Of a stretch of DNA of 39,433 bases, positions 6,325 through 13,526 are shown in pieces (within the stretch, counting starts at the first letter, position 1; each line of letters starts with the position of its first letter). The notes below the pieces were generated by a model. The model was given only the letters and a program-made list of their open reading frames with translations, ran no database searches and was not told the DNA's origin. The DNA comes from Candidatus Omnitrophota bacterium. Lineage in GTDB: Bacteria > Omnitrophota > Gorgyraeia > Gygaellales > Profunditerraquicolaceae. The stretch lies in assembly GCA_030693145.1 (NCBI GenBank), contig JAUYBI010000056.1, positions 1-39,433 of the forward strand. The letters run 5' to 3'. A program made the position numbers and the translations under genes.

Positions 6325-7857
6325 ATGGATAAAACAGTCCCAAGGTGTGTTATCTGTGGCAGGAAGCCGCGGGGAATCTGCCCGGCTTTGGAAAAGATAA
6401 TCTGTCCGGCCTGTTGTGGCTCAGGACGCGGGAGCAAGATACGCTGTATCCTGTCTTGTGGCTACTTTCCTTTTAGCATACCAGGATACGATTTATGGTT
6501 GAAGGTGGATGAAGGGTTGGTGCGCAAAAAGCTTGATTACCTTAAGTCTTACTATAACTACCGTGAATTTGAGGAAATGGTTGAACAGATGCGTTTTGCC
6601 AGCGGTATATCAGAAGAGGATGTTGGAACGGCAGAGGGCGCGGCGGTGTATCATCTGTTTTTTGTCAAGCGCGATGCCGACGGCCGCACTTTAGCCCAGA
6701 AGTGGCAGATGCAAGGGTGGGTTGGCCTTAATAATGACGAACGTATTATGATGGAGCACCGCTTTAGTTGCCGGGCTACAGTTATTGAAATAGAAAAAGT
6801 ATTGGATCATCAGAGCATGGAATGTATTGATTTATTAGAGCCGGAAAAAGGGAATTTCGTATTAATTGATCGCGCCACTGCCGCAAGGTCAGTGCGTTGG
6901 ACGCGGATGTTAACCTGGCTGGCGCACTACCCTTATTTTAGCCGCATCGCTAATAATGGTGTAGAGCTTTCGGATTCTGCGTTTGCCGAGTTTATGGATA
7001 GCTTACGCGATGCGTTTAGGAAAGAAAACCGCAAACACAAGGAACTAGTAATAAAAGACTACCTTTCAGAGAACTTCGGCGTATTTGGCAGCCTGATTTA
7101 TGACTTAAGCCGTGAGAGAAGTATTGCGGTATTGAAGAGGATGGATCTGCATCAATGCCGGGCAATATATAAAATTAAGGGGAATTATGGGGAGATTAAG
7201 GCAATCCTGGATAAAAATCCGGATTTTGAGCAGCGTGAAAGGCATCCGGACGAGCAGGATCTCCCGGGGGTGTATTATTACAGTTGGTTGCGCCGCGGCC
7301 AATCCAAAGCCTTAGAAAAAAATATGCCGGCGCATTTTCGGCATGGGCAGGAAAAGGATGAAGGCGTGGGCACCGTAGGAAATATCAGCCTTTTTCCGGA
7401 TAAACTCATTGTAGAGGCCTTTACTAAGCAAAAACATTCCTTTGCTAAAAGAATGGTTAGGAAGTTTTTCGGAGAGAATCTTTTATTACAGAATGAAGTG
7501 GTGGTGGATCTGGCCAAACAGCAGGCCGGGAAAATGGAGAATGATTATGAAGGTTATGCTCGGGAGATAATTTCAAATAAAGAGAAGAGTGGTACTAAAG
7601 ACATCCCGCCAGAAGTAGAGCGCGAGCTTATGCAAAAATTCTACAAGCGGCATTATACTATATTTCTTGAAGATAAAATCCCGGCCTTAGATGAGATGAC
7701 TCCCCGCGCCGCGGCAGCTGATCCGCAAATGCGGCCAAAGCTAATTGAGCTGATGAAGCAACATCTAAAGGGCATCGAGCAGCAGAATAAGGATAGAGGG
7801 TTAGATTTAAATATTGATTGGGTGTTGGATGAATTGTCCCTGCCGGAATTGAAGTAG
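6325..7857 (+). CDS. Hypothetical protein with N-terminal Cys-rich (zinc-ribbon-like) module
   Basis: A 510-residue soluble protein that I cannot place in a named family. Residues 8-45 contain eight cysteines in the pattern CxxC, C, CxxCC, C, C, including RCVICGRKPRGICPALEK and ICPACCGSGRG, which should bind one or two zinc ions. The rest has no membrane segment. It contains a possible beta-rich domain near residues 120-190 (YHLFFVKRDADG, EHRFSCRATVIEIEKVLD, GNFVLIDRATAARSVRW) and a charged helical C-terminus. The layout suggests a nucleic-acid or protein-binding role, but this is not shown. Similar Cys-rich openings are, as far as I recall, found in hypothetical proteins of uncultured bacteria. 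It stands alone between a remnant and a palindromic repeat, with GC-richer codon use than its AT-rich accessory neighbours. Confidence 0.8.
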   Translation: MDKTVPRCVICGRKPRGICPALEKIICPACCGSGRGSKIRCILSCGYFPFSIPGYDLWLKVDEGLVRKKLDYLKSYYNYREFEEMVEQMRFASGISEEDVGTAEGAAVYHLFFVKRDADGRTLAQKWQMQGWVGLNNDERIMMEHRFSCRATVIEIEKVLDHQSMECIDLLEPEKGNFVLIDRATAARSVRWTRMLTWLAHYPYFSRIANNGVELSDSAFAEFMDSLRDAFRKENRKHKELVIKDYLSENFGVFGSLIYDLSRERSIAVLKRMDLHQCRAIYKIKGNYGEIKAILDKNPDFEQRERHPDEQDLPGVYYYSWLRRGQSKALEKNMPAHFRHGQEKDEGVGTVGNISLFPDKLIVEAFTKQKHSFAKRMVRKFFGENLLLQNEVVVDLAKQQAGKMENDYEGYAREIISNKEKSGTKDIPPEVERELMQKFYKRHYTIFLEDKIPALDEMTPRAAAADPQMRPKLIELMKQHLKGIEQQNKDRGLDLNIDWVLDELSLPELK

Positions 7858-8009
7858 TAAAAGAGCCGGGATGGTTTTGTTTTTATCCAGCATAACCCTT
7901 TTAGGCAATTTTTCCTGGCAGTGAGTATGTGGCTGACCGCATTGTTGGGAGGAATAAAAAATATATTGGCAAAAAATGGGACCGTTTCTGTTTTAATAGA
8001 AAAAACCAA

Positions 8010-8060
8010 GGGACGCGTCTATTTTTCTTGAGATGGGTATGAGAAAAATAGAAACGTCCC
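8010..8060. repeat. Composite palindromic element, B type (intergenic)
   Basis: Left arm GGGACGCGTCTATTTTTCT (8010-8028) and right arm AGAAAAATAGAAACGTCCC (8042-8060) pair with two mismatches around a 13-base loop. A partial left arm (GGGACCGTTTCTGTTTT, from 7977) lies just upstream. The same element, with the same CGCG/AAAC asymmetry between arms, is found inside the PLD-like gene at 18245-18297. Confidence 0.8.
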
Positions 8061-8113
8061 CTAGTCACTCAGAATGAAGAGAGGGCGAGGATAGAATAAT
8101 GAGAGTGATTTAA

Positions 8114-8530
8114 ATGGCCGTATACATCTATTGCCTTAGAGAAAATTACAGTCATCAATCCGCAATAACCGGACGGGAGTTTGAGAATGAGTGGTTTAAA
8201 CTGGCTGCGGACGGCCTGATTTTGATCAAAGGAACAAATCACAAGGGGTATGCTTGGGATGGCTGCAGCCCCAAGTTTAAAATAAAAGACATCTATATCG
8301 GTGTTCCCGAGGCAGTGTTGAATTTTACCACTGGCCAAAGCAAAACTTATTATGCCTCTTTAGTCCACGATGTCTTCTATCAATTCAGCAAAAAAGTCAG
8401 GCCATTTATTCAGCGCAAAGAAGTTGACCGGGAATTCTACGCGATTCTAAAAAGAGATAATTTCAGGTTCGCTGCGCTTTATTACTTTTTCGTGCGGATA
8501 CTTGGCTGGATATGGTGGGATAGAAGATAA
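8114..8530 (+). CDS. DUF1353 family protein
   Basis: A 138-residue protein with the DUF1353 hallmarks: KGYAWDGCSPKF (the conserved DGxS region), a central YYASLVHDVFYQF histidine-aspartate motif, and a C-terminal hydrophobic helix with FFVRILGWIWW. DUF1353 proteins are found in phages and bacteria and are of unknown function; the conserved Asp/His residues suggest metal binding. It is flanked by a palindromic element upstream and by gene fragments downstream, consistent with a phage- or island-derived passenger. Confidence 0.78.
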   Translation: MAVYIYCLRENYSHQSAITGREFENEWFKLAADGLILIKGTNHKGYAWDGCSPKFKIKDIYIGVPEAVLNFTTGQSKTYYASLVHDVFYQFSKKVRPFIQRKEVDREFYAILKRDNFRFAALYYFFVRILGWIWWDRR

Positions 8531-8535
8531 GTATA

Positions 8536-8625
8536 GAGGAAGTTTTGCTGGCGCGGATAAAGAAAGAAAAGGCCAAGCTGGATGCCGGAGAGAAATCAAA
8601 GAGGAAAAATTATGAAGAAAAATAG
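8536..8625 (+). pseudogene. Type I restriction S-subunit-like C-terminal fragment
   Basis: The frame reads EEVLLARIKKEKAKLDAG then EKSKRKNYEEK and a stop. This is the typical coiled tail of HsdS specificity subunits. No body of an hsdS, hsdM or hsdR gene is present. It is a short scar; assignment rests on a few residues and is tentative. Confidence 0.3.
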
Positions 8626-8713
8626 AAAACTACCCGATAGGGAAAAAGAGCTTGCTGAAAAGGCAACTACCGAGGATTTCTCGGTGGGCAAGGAGTTGGC
8701 CAATGGAAAGTAA
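8612..8713 (+). CDS. 33-residue small ORF preceding RhuM gene
   Basis: It begins with ATG at 8612 after AGAGGAAA, encodes a charged peptide containing EKELAEKATTEDFSVGKELANGK, and overlaps the RhuM start by 11 bases. The AEKATTEDFSVG motif also occurs, as I recall, in short proteins near Fic/RhuM genes. It could be a translational leader for RhuM or a gene fragment. Confidence is low because of its length. Confidence 0.3.
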   Translation: MKKNRKLPDREKELAEKATTEDFSVGKELANGK

Positions 8714-9749
8714 AGAAAATAAGTCTGAATTGATAATCTATCAGGCTGAAGACGGAAAAATTAAAATCGATGTTCGTTTTCAAAATGAGACGGTCTGGCT
8801 GACTCAGCAGTTGATGGCGGAACTGTTTCAGACGACTCAGCAGAATATAAGTTTGCATATTCAGAATATACTTGAAGAAGGCGAACTGACCGATTCGGCA
8901 ACTCACAAGGAATTCTTGTCAGTTCAACAAGAAGGAAACCGCAGTGTTAAGCGTAGTCGTGATTTCTATAATCTGGATATGATCATTTCTGTGGGATACC
9001 GGGTAAAATCTAATATTGCCACGCGTTTTCGTCAGTGGGCTACCCAGCATTTGCGGGAATATATTGTAAAGGGTTTTGTGCTTGATGACGAACGGCTCAA
9101 AAATCCCGATCAACCATTTGATTATTTTGATGAGGTTGTCCGGCGTATTCAGGATATTCGCACGTCTGAGCGCCGGTTCTATCAGAAGATAACGGACATT
9201 TATGCTACCAGCGTAGATTACGATCCTACATTGGAAATTAGCATTGACTTCTTTAAAACGGTGCAGAATAAAATGCATTGGGCAATCAGCGGCAAAACAG
9301 CCGCGGAAATTATACGCGAACGCGCTGACAGCTCAAAGATGAACATGGGGCTTACCGGCTGGCGCGGGGCTAAAGTCCGCAAACACGATGTCGCCATCGC
9401 GAAGAATTATCTTTCTGAACAAGAACTCTTGGCGCTCAACAATCTCGTAGAGCAATATCTGATTTTCGCTGAGGGCCAGGCGATGCGCCGTACCCCGATG
9501 CATATGAAGGACTGGATTAAAAAACTTGACGGATTTTTGTCGCTTAATGAGCGGGAAATTCTTGCTCATGCAGGCAAGATATCTCATGAGCTTGCGCTTG
9601 GGCATGCGGAAGCGCAATATGATAAATTTAATCTCAAAAGGATCAAAGCCTGCGATGCAAAAGACAGCGATTTTGATCGCTCGGTAAAAATGATTGAGCG
9701 GAAAGCCGCCAAACGCCTATCAGAGAAAAAGGGACGCAAGAATGGCTGA
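8703..9749 (+). CDS. RhuM family protein
   Basis: Start ATG 8703 is chosen over the TTG at 8652 because the family begins with the ELIIYQAEDGKIKIDVRFQ motif. The 348-residue protein shows the RhuM signatures in order: ETVWLTQQLMAELFQTTQQN (HTH-like), then NISLHIQNIL, RDFYNLDMIISVGYRV (residues about 80-100), FRQWATQHLREYIVKGFVLDD, and the C-terminal half with NKMHWAISGKTAAEII and LTGWRGAKVRKHDVAIAKNY. RhuM is named from a Salmonella pathogenicity island gene; its biochemical role is unknown, but members are common in accessory islands. The stop overlaps the start of a DUF2130 gene (ATG 9742), a typical coupled pair. A remnant of another RhuM gene lies at 12762. Confidence 0.9.
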   Translation: MESKENKSELIIYQAEDGKIKIDVRFQNETVWLTQQLMAELFQTTQQNISLHIQNILEEGELTDSATHKEFLSVQQEGNRSVKRSRDFYNLDMIISVGYRVKSNIATRFRQWATQHLREYIVKGFVLDDERLKNPDQPFDYFDEVVRRIQDIRTSERRFYQKITDIYATSVDYDPTLEISIDFFKTVQNKMHWAISGKTAAEIIRERADSSKMNMGLTGWRGAKVRKHDVAIAKNYLSEQELLALNNLVEQYLIFAEGQAMRRTPMHMKDWIKKLDGFLSLNEREILAHAGKISHELALGHAEAQYDKFNLKRIKACDAKDSDFDRSVKMIERKAAKRLSEKKGRKNG

Positions 9750-10463
9750 ACAAACTATAATATGTCCATTTTGTAAGAAAGAAGACCTTGAGTCTGAAGA
9801 TAAGAAACTTCAGGAAACTCAACAAAACGAGCTCAACACGATATTATAGAGCCTGTTCCTAAAGGGATTAAAGGAGCTGATGTTTTACAGAAGGTTAATA
9901 ATCCCATGGGGCAGTATTGTGGAAGTATTATTTGGGAGTCTAAGCGCACAAGAAACTGGAGTGATGGCTGGATTGATAAATTAAAGGATGATCAGAGAGA
10001 AGTAAAGGCGGATATCGCAGTTTTAATGAGTATCGCTTTGCCTAAAGAAATAAATGGATTCTCTCAAGTTAAGGGAATATGGGTTACAAGTTTTCCTCTT
10101 GCTATGGGGCTTGCTTTGGCTTTGCGGGAAAATCTCTTGGAAGTTGCGAGCGCCAAACAGGCGGCAGTCGGAAAAGCCGAGAAAATGGAGGCAATCTATA
10201 ATTACTTTTCTGGAACAGAATTTAAGCAAAAGGTGGAGGCTATTGTAGAGGCATTTGTTACCATGAATACTGATTTAACTAAAGAGAAGGTAGCCATGGA
10301 GAAACTTTGGTCAAAGAGAGAGCAGCAGATTAAGAAAGTAGTTATTAGTACGGCGAGGATGTATGGAGATATGCAGGGGATAATTGGCGCATCTTTGCCA
10401 GAGATAAAGAGCCTTGAGTTAAAGTCTTTAACTGATGAAACAGAGGAAATAAGAGAAGGATGA
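9742..10463 (+). pseudogene. DUF2130 gene with internal deletion and frameshift
   Basis: The N-terminus starts at ATG 9742 (EQTIICPFCKKEDLE, the CxxC opening of DUF2130) and stops at 9849 after 35 residues. The family's C-terminal core resumes in another frame from 9840: EPVPKGIKGADVLQKV, YCGSIIWESKRTRNWSDGW, KLKDDQREVKAD, then MYGDMQGIIGASLPE. The long coiled coil and first core part are missing, roughly 200 residues shorter than usual. The 3' part could still be translated from ATG 9906 as a 185-residue protein. DUF2130 proteins are coiled-coil proteins of unknown function with a nuclease-like conserved core. The last 165 bases are duplicated at 6115-6285. Confidence 0.75.
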
Positions 10464-10467
10464 GAAA

Positions 10468-10590
10468 ATGAATTTGCCTTTTGGAATTAATTTAAAAGAT
10501 GCGATTGATTCTTTAAAAACGGAGCACCAGCGGGGGTCCCCTCAATCTTTTTTCAGTGGATCGGGAAAAAACACCTTAAAAAAGAATTAA
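10468..10590 (+). CDS. Small ORF after DUF2130, unknown
   Basis: A 40-codon ORF beginning four bases after the DUF2130 stop, with AGAAGGATGAG as a possible ribosome binding site. The peptide contains LKTEHQRGSPQSFFSGSGKN. I do not recognise it; it may be the truncated start of a longer gene. Confidence 0.25.
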   Translation: MNLPFGINLKDAIDSLKTEHQRGSPQSFFSGSGKNTLKKN

Positions 10591-10628
10591 TAGACAAAAA
10601 TTATAAGTTCTGAAAATCTTGTAAAAAA

Positions 10629-10692
10629 TGGGACTGCTGCTTCTAATTTTTGAAAAATAGAAACGCCACGAATTTACGCCAGAAGTAAATTC
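10629..10692. repeat. Degenerate composite palindrome and start-proximal hairpin
   Basis: Positions 10629-10668 look like a decayed B-type element (GGGACTGC...TCTAATTTTT / GAAAAATAGAAACGCCAC). Directly after it, GAATTTAC (10670-10677) and GTAAATTC (10685-10692) form a perfect 8-bp stem ending just before the ATG at 10693. The hairpin sits immediately in front of the next gene's ribosome binding site. Confidence 0.5.
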
Positions 10693-10704
10693 ATGGAGGA
10701 ATAT

Positions 10705-11388
10705 ATGTCTCAAGGAAAACAATCGAAAGGAAAGTGCGCTTATTGCGGACAAGAAATCGCCAAGAACGCGGTAGCTAAACATCTGGGGGTTTGTGCGCAA
10801 CGCCAAGAAGCTATCGCAAAAGCTGAGGGCAAGAAAGGGGAAGCCGAGGCGCTTTATCACCTTCGTATACAGGCTGTCGGCCTAAATCAATTCTGGTTGG
10901 ACCTGGAAATGCGCGGTTCAGCTACCCTCAAGGATTTGGATAGCTATTTGAGAGCTATCTGGCTTGAGTGTTGTGGGCATTTGAGTAAGTTTTCGCTTGG
11001 AGGCTGGCAAGGCAATGAGATACCCAAGAACCGGAGCGCCGATGAAATTTTTGAGCCAGGCGTAGAATTGACGCACATTTATGATTTTGGGACATCGTCG
11101 TTTACGCTTATTAAGATGATAGGCACACGAAAAGGGAAGCCAACTGGTTCTTGGCCAATTGCCCTTATGGCGCGTAATTTGATGCCGGAATACGAATGTA
11201 TAAAATGTAAACAACCAGCCATTTGGCTATGTATAGAGTGTTTGATTGAAGAAAATATATGGGGAACCTTGTGCGACGAGCATGCAGAAACGCACCCCCA
11301 TGATAACTATGGTGAACCAATAAAGGTGGTTAACTCACCGCGTTTAGGCCTGTGTGGTTACACAGGGCCGGCAGAGCCGCCGTATTAA
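10705..11388 (+). CDS. pRiA4b Orf3-like protein with zinc-binding ends
   Basis: ATG 10705 is preferred over ATG 10693 because a GGAGGA ribosome binding site (10695-10700) precedes it. The 227-residue protein opens with a C2HC-type zinc motif (CAYCGQEIAKNAVAKHLGVC). The pRiA4b Orf3 domain follows (about residues 45-155: YHLRIQAVGLNQFWLDLEM, ATLKDLDSYLRAIWLECCGH, then EPGVELTHIYDFGTSS). It ends with a second Cys/His cluster (YECIKCKQPAIWLCIECL, then LCDEHAETHPHD). The Orf3 family is plasmid-associated and of unknown function; the zinc modules suggest nucleic acid binding. It lies alone between a hairpin and the shared leader. Confidence 0.8.
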   Translation: MSQGKQSKGKCAYCGQEIAKNAVAKHLGVCAQRQEAIAKAEGKKGEAEALYHLRIQAVGLNQFWLDLEMRGSATLKDLDSYLRAIWLECCGHLSKFSLGGWQGNEIPKNRSADEIFEPGVELTHIYDFGTSSFTLIKMIGTRKGKPTGSWPIALMARNLMPEYECIKCKQPAIWLCIECLIEENIWGTLCDEHAETHPHDNYGEPIKVVNSPRLGLCGYTGPAEPPY

Positions 11389-11448
11389 ATAGCGACAAGC
11401 GACAATACAAAAGAGACTAGGTGACGTTTCTGGGATTTTTACAGAAGC

Positions 11449-11521
11449 ATAAAATAATTTTAGTTAGATTTTGCTCTTTTCTTCGTCTGTTATAGAAAGC
11501 AGAAAGAAAAGAACTTGAAGG
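11449..11521 (+). promoter_or_regulatory. Shared leader, copy B (before YhcG copy 2)
   Basis: It contains AGTTAGATTTTGCTCTTTTC, then TTCGTCTGTTATAGAAAGCAG, aligning with the core of copies A (5184-5264) and C (16956-17044). The AATAATAATAACG and adjacent ribosome-binding part are replaced here, and a different spacer of about 35 bases ending GAGGTGACAAA leads to the ATG at 11555. Confidence 0.55.
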
Positions 11522-11554
11522 CGAGATTGTAAGGTTATTGAACGAGGTGACAAA

Positions 11555-12694
11555 ATGAAAAAACAGATGAAACCTGCCAAACAAAATACTTCTGCTAACA
11601 CAGCGTTGTTTAGAGAAATCCGCGAGCTAATTCTTTCAGCGAGAAGCGCTGTTGTCAGAAATATTAATGCCATTCAGGTGGTGACTAGCTTTGAAATTGG
11701 CCGCAGGATTGTGGAGTATGAGCAAAAGGGTTCTAATCGCGCCGCCTATGGGAAGCAAATACTAAAAGAGCTATCTGAGCAGTTATTTAATGAGTTTGGA
11801 GCGGGTTTTTCAGAGCGAAACTTACGAAATATGCGTAAATTTTATCTAGTTTATCAGGGTCGTTTGGGTCAGATTCGGCAGACGCCGTCTGCCAAATTGA
11901 CCAGTAGGCAAAAAAGCCAGACGCCGTCTGATAAATTAGGGGTGATAGAAAAAACAAAAAGTTTATCCGCGAAATTCAGCCTTAGTTGGTCGCAATATAT
12001 TTTTCTTATCGGGATTAAAGACGAGGACGCGCGTAGTTTTTACGAAATAGAAGCGGTAAGCAATAGCTGGACTCTGCCGGAACTCACCCGGCAATTTAAC
12101 TCCGGGCTATATGAGCGTTTGGCGTTGAGCCGCGATAAGGACGGTGTTCGAAAACTGGCAAAGGAAGGCCAGGTTATTTCTAAACAAGAAGATTTACTGA
12201 AAGAGCCGTATGTTCTGGAGTTTCTTGGAATTGATGAAAAGGCGAAATATTCGGAATCTGATTTAGAATCAGCCATCATTGATAAACTCGAACATTTTTT
12301 ACTTGAGCTGGGCAAAGGATTTCTCTTTGAAGCGCGTCAAAAGCGGTTTACTTTTGATGAAGAGCATTTTTTTGTAGATCTGGTTTTTTATAACCGTTTG
12401 CTGAGGTGTTATGTCTTGATTGATCTTAAGATCGGTAAATTAACGCATCAGGACTTGGGACAAATGCAGATGTATGTTAATTATTTTGACTGGTATGTGA
12501 AAACGAGAAAAGAATCTTCAACTATTGGTATTATCCTTTGCCGGGAAAAACATGATGCACTTGTTAAGATTACGCTTTCTAAAGATGCTAATATTCACGC
12601 GAAAGAATACCGGCTCTACCTGCCGTCAAAAGAAGAATTGAAGCGTAAACTGCTTGACTGGACCAGCGGGCAAGAGGCAGGCGATGAGAAGTAA
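11555..12694 (+). CDS. YhcG/DUF1016 family PDDEXK nuclease (copy 2)
   Basis: A 379-residue paralogue of the 3270-4325 gene. The N-terminal DUF1016 domain (about residues 10-100) includes VVTSFEIGRRIVEYEQ and FGAGFSERNLRNMRKFYL. The nuclease-like domain (about 215-355) has HFFVDLVFYN and LIDLKIGKLTHQDLGQMQMY. The linker (about 103-145) is longer than in copy 1. It contains degenerate repeats QTPSAKL, QTPSDKL and SLSAKF, the first two encoded by palindromes CAGACGCCGTCTG. The gene has a GAGGTGA ribosome binding site and sits behind a leader shared with other accessory genes. As with copy 1, Asp replaces Glu in the (D/E)XK strand. Function as a structure-specific or defence nuclease is inferred from family. 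Confidence 0.88.
   Translation: MKKQMKPAKQNTSANTALFREIRELILSARSAVVRNINAIQVVTSFEIGRRIVEYEQKGSNRAAYGKQILKELSEQLFNEFGAGFSERNLRNMRKFYLVYQGRLGQIRQTPSAKLTSRQKSQTPSDKLGVIEKTKSLSAKFSLSWSQYIFLIGIKDEDARSFYEIEAVSNSWTLPELTRQFNSGLYERLALSRDKDGVRKLAKEGQVISKQEDLLKEPYVLEFLGIDEKAKYSESDLESAIIDKLEHFLLELGKGFLFEARQKRFTFDEEHFFVDLVFYNRLLRCYVLIDLKIGKLTHQDLGQMQMYVNYFDWYVKTRKESSTIGIILCREKHDALVKITLSKDANIHAKEYRLYLPSKEELKRKLLDWTSGQEAGDEK
11877..11930. repeat. Palindromic repeats in YhcG copy 2 linker
   Basis: GGCAGACG-C-CGTCTGCC (11877-11893) is a perfect 17-bp palindrome. Its core CAGACGCCGTCTG recurs at 11918-11930. Both encode the QTPS part of the linker repeat. Confidence 0.8.
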
Positions 12695-12761
12695 CTCGCG
12701 CTGCGATGATTTTTGCGAGGGGAGCAATAGGGCATAAATACAAAATTTTAGGAGTTGATAA

Positions 12762-13007
12762 ATGAGCGAAATAGCAAGAAAATCAGAAATTATTATTTAT
12801 CAGACTAAAGACGGGAAAACAAAGCTGGAAAGTTCCGGGGTCACATTACATAATTCAGAATTAAGTATGATGTCCCCAGAATTGCCCCCAGAATTGCCAG
12901 AATTGCAGAATTGCAGAATTGCCAGAATTGCCCAGAATTGGTCAGATTATACAGCAGTATGCCTATCGCTATGCTTAATATTGCTGTCAATATATATATC
13001 GTCGTAA
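12762..13007 (+). pseudogene. RhuM N-terminal remnant running into minisatellite
   Basis: The start has a good AGGAG site (12751-12755) and the RhuM opening KSEIIIYQTKDGKTKLE. After 23 residues the RhuM sequence stops where the HTH should begin and is replaced by a low-complexity stretch from CAGAATTG repeats, then a hydrophobic tail. The remaining 300 or so RhuM residues are absent. It is a gene fragment, possibly still translated into an aberrant 81-residue peptide. Confidence 0.65.
12876..12941. repeat. CAGAATTG short tandem repeat
   Basis: Seven copies of CAGAATTG separated by one to four C/G bases, inside the RhuM remnant. Spacing is irregular, from 8 to 12 bases per unit, as expected for a slippage-prone microsatellite. 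Confidence 0.8.
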
Positions 13008-13135
13008 CATTCGGCATCTTAAAAAGCTCCTTGTAGAAAACTTAACTAAAACAAAACCGATGTGATTATATCACTTTTTAAAAAAAATAGTAAGCACTTT
13101 GGTATCTCCGGTGTAGCTGTAGAATATCGAACTTC

Positions 13136-13513
13136 CTATTTATTTTCTAGAGCATGTTCTATTGCAGTAATGAGATCTTTATTTTCTATGGGTTTTACCA
13201 AATAATCAATAATACCTTTTTTATAAGCAGCATATCTATCTTGATCCTTACCCAAAGCAGAAACAATAATAATAGGTATATTCTTGCCTAAGGAATCATT
13301 ATTTAACATTTCACAGGCATCTAATCCTCCTGTTGAAGGCATGAGCATATCGAGCAGGATAACATCGGGCTTAAAAGAATGTACCTCGGGTATAATATCT
13401 TTCGCAGTTGACAAAGTCATCACCTCGTAATTACCTGTTTCTTCCAAATTCAATTTTATTACCTTAATAAAATCTGGCTCATCATCAACAACCATAACCT
13501 TCCTCTTTTCCAT
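13136..13513 (-). CDS. Single-domain response regulator (receiver)
   Basis: A 125-residue CheY-like receiver domain with no output domain. The acidic pair VVDDEPD, the phospho-acceptor in PDVILLDMLMPSTGG (Asp56), the switch serine in PIIIVSALG and the lysine in DYLVKPIE are all present. It lies 13 bases downstream of the histidine kinase gene on the same strand with a GGGAGGTT ribosome binding site, so it is the kinase's cognate partner. Signal output must go through protein-protein contact or a further phosphotransfer step. A similar pair is encoded at 23686-25528 on the other strand. Confidence 0.92.
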   Translation of the reverse strand: MEKRKVMVVDDEPDFIKVIKLNLEETGNYEVMTLSTAKDIIPEVHSFKPDVILLDMLMPSTGGLDACEMLNNDSLGKNIPIIIVSALGKDQDRYAAYKKGIIDYLVKPIENKDLITAIEHALENK

Positions 13514-13526
13514 ACAACCTCCCTGG

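Noticed and set aside
12876-12941. Possible CRISPR array
   Set aside because: Units are only eight bases with one to four bases between; this is a microsatellite. No cas genes are present in the window.
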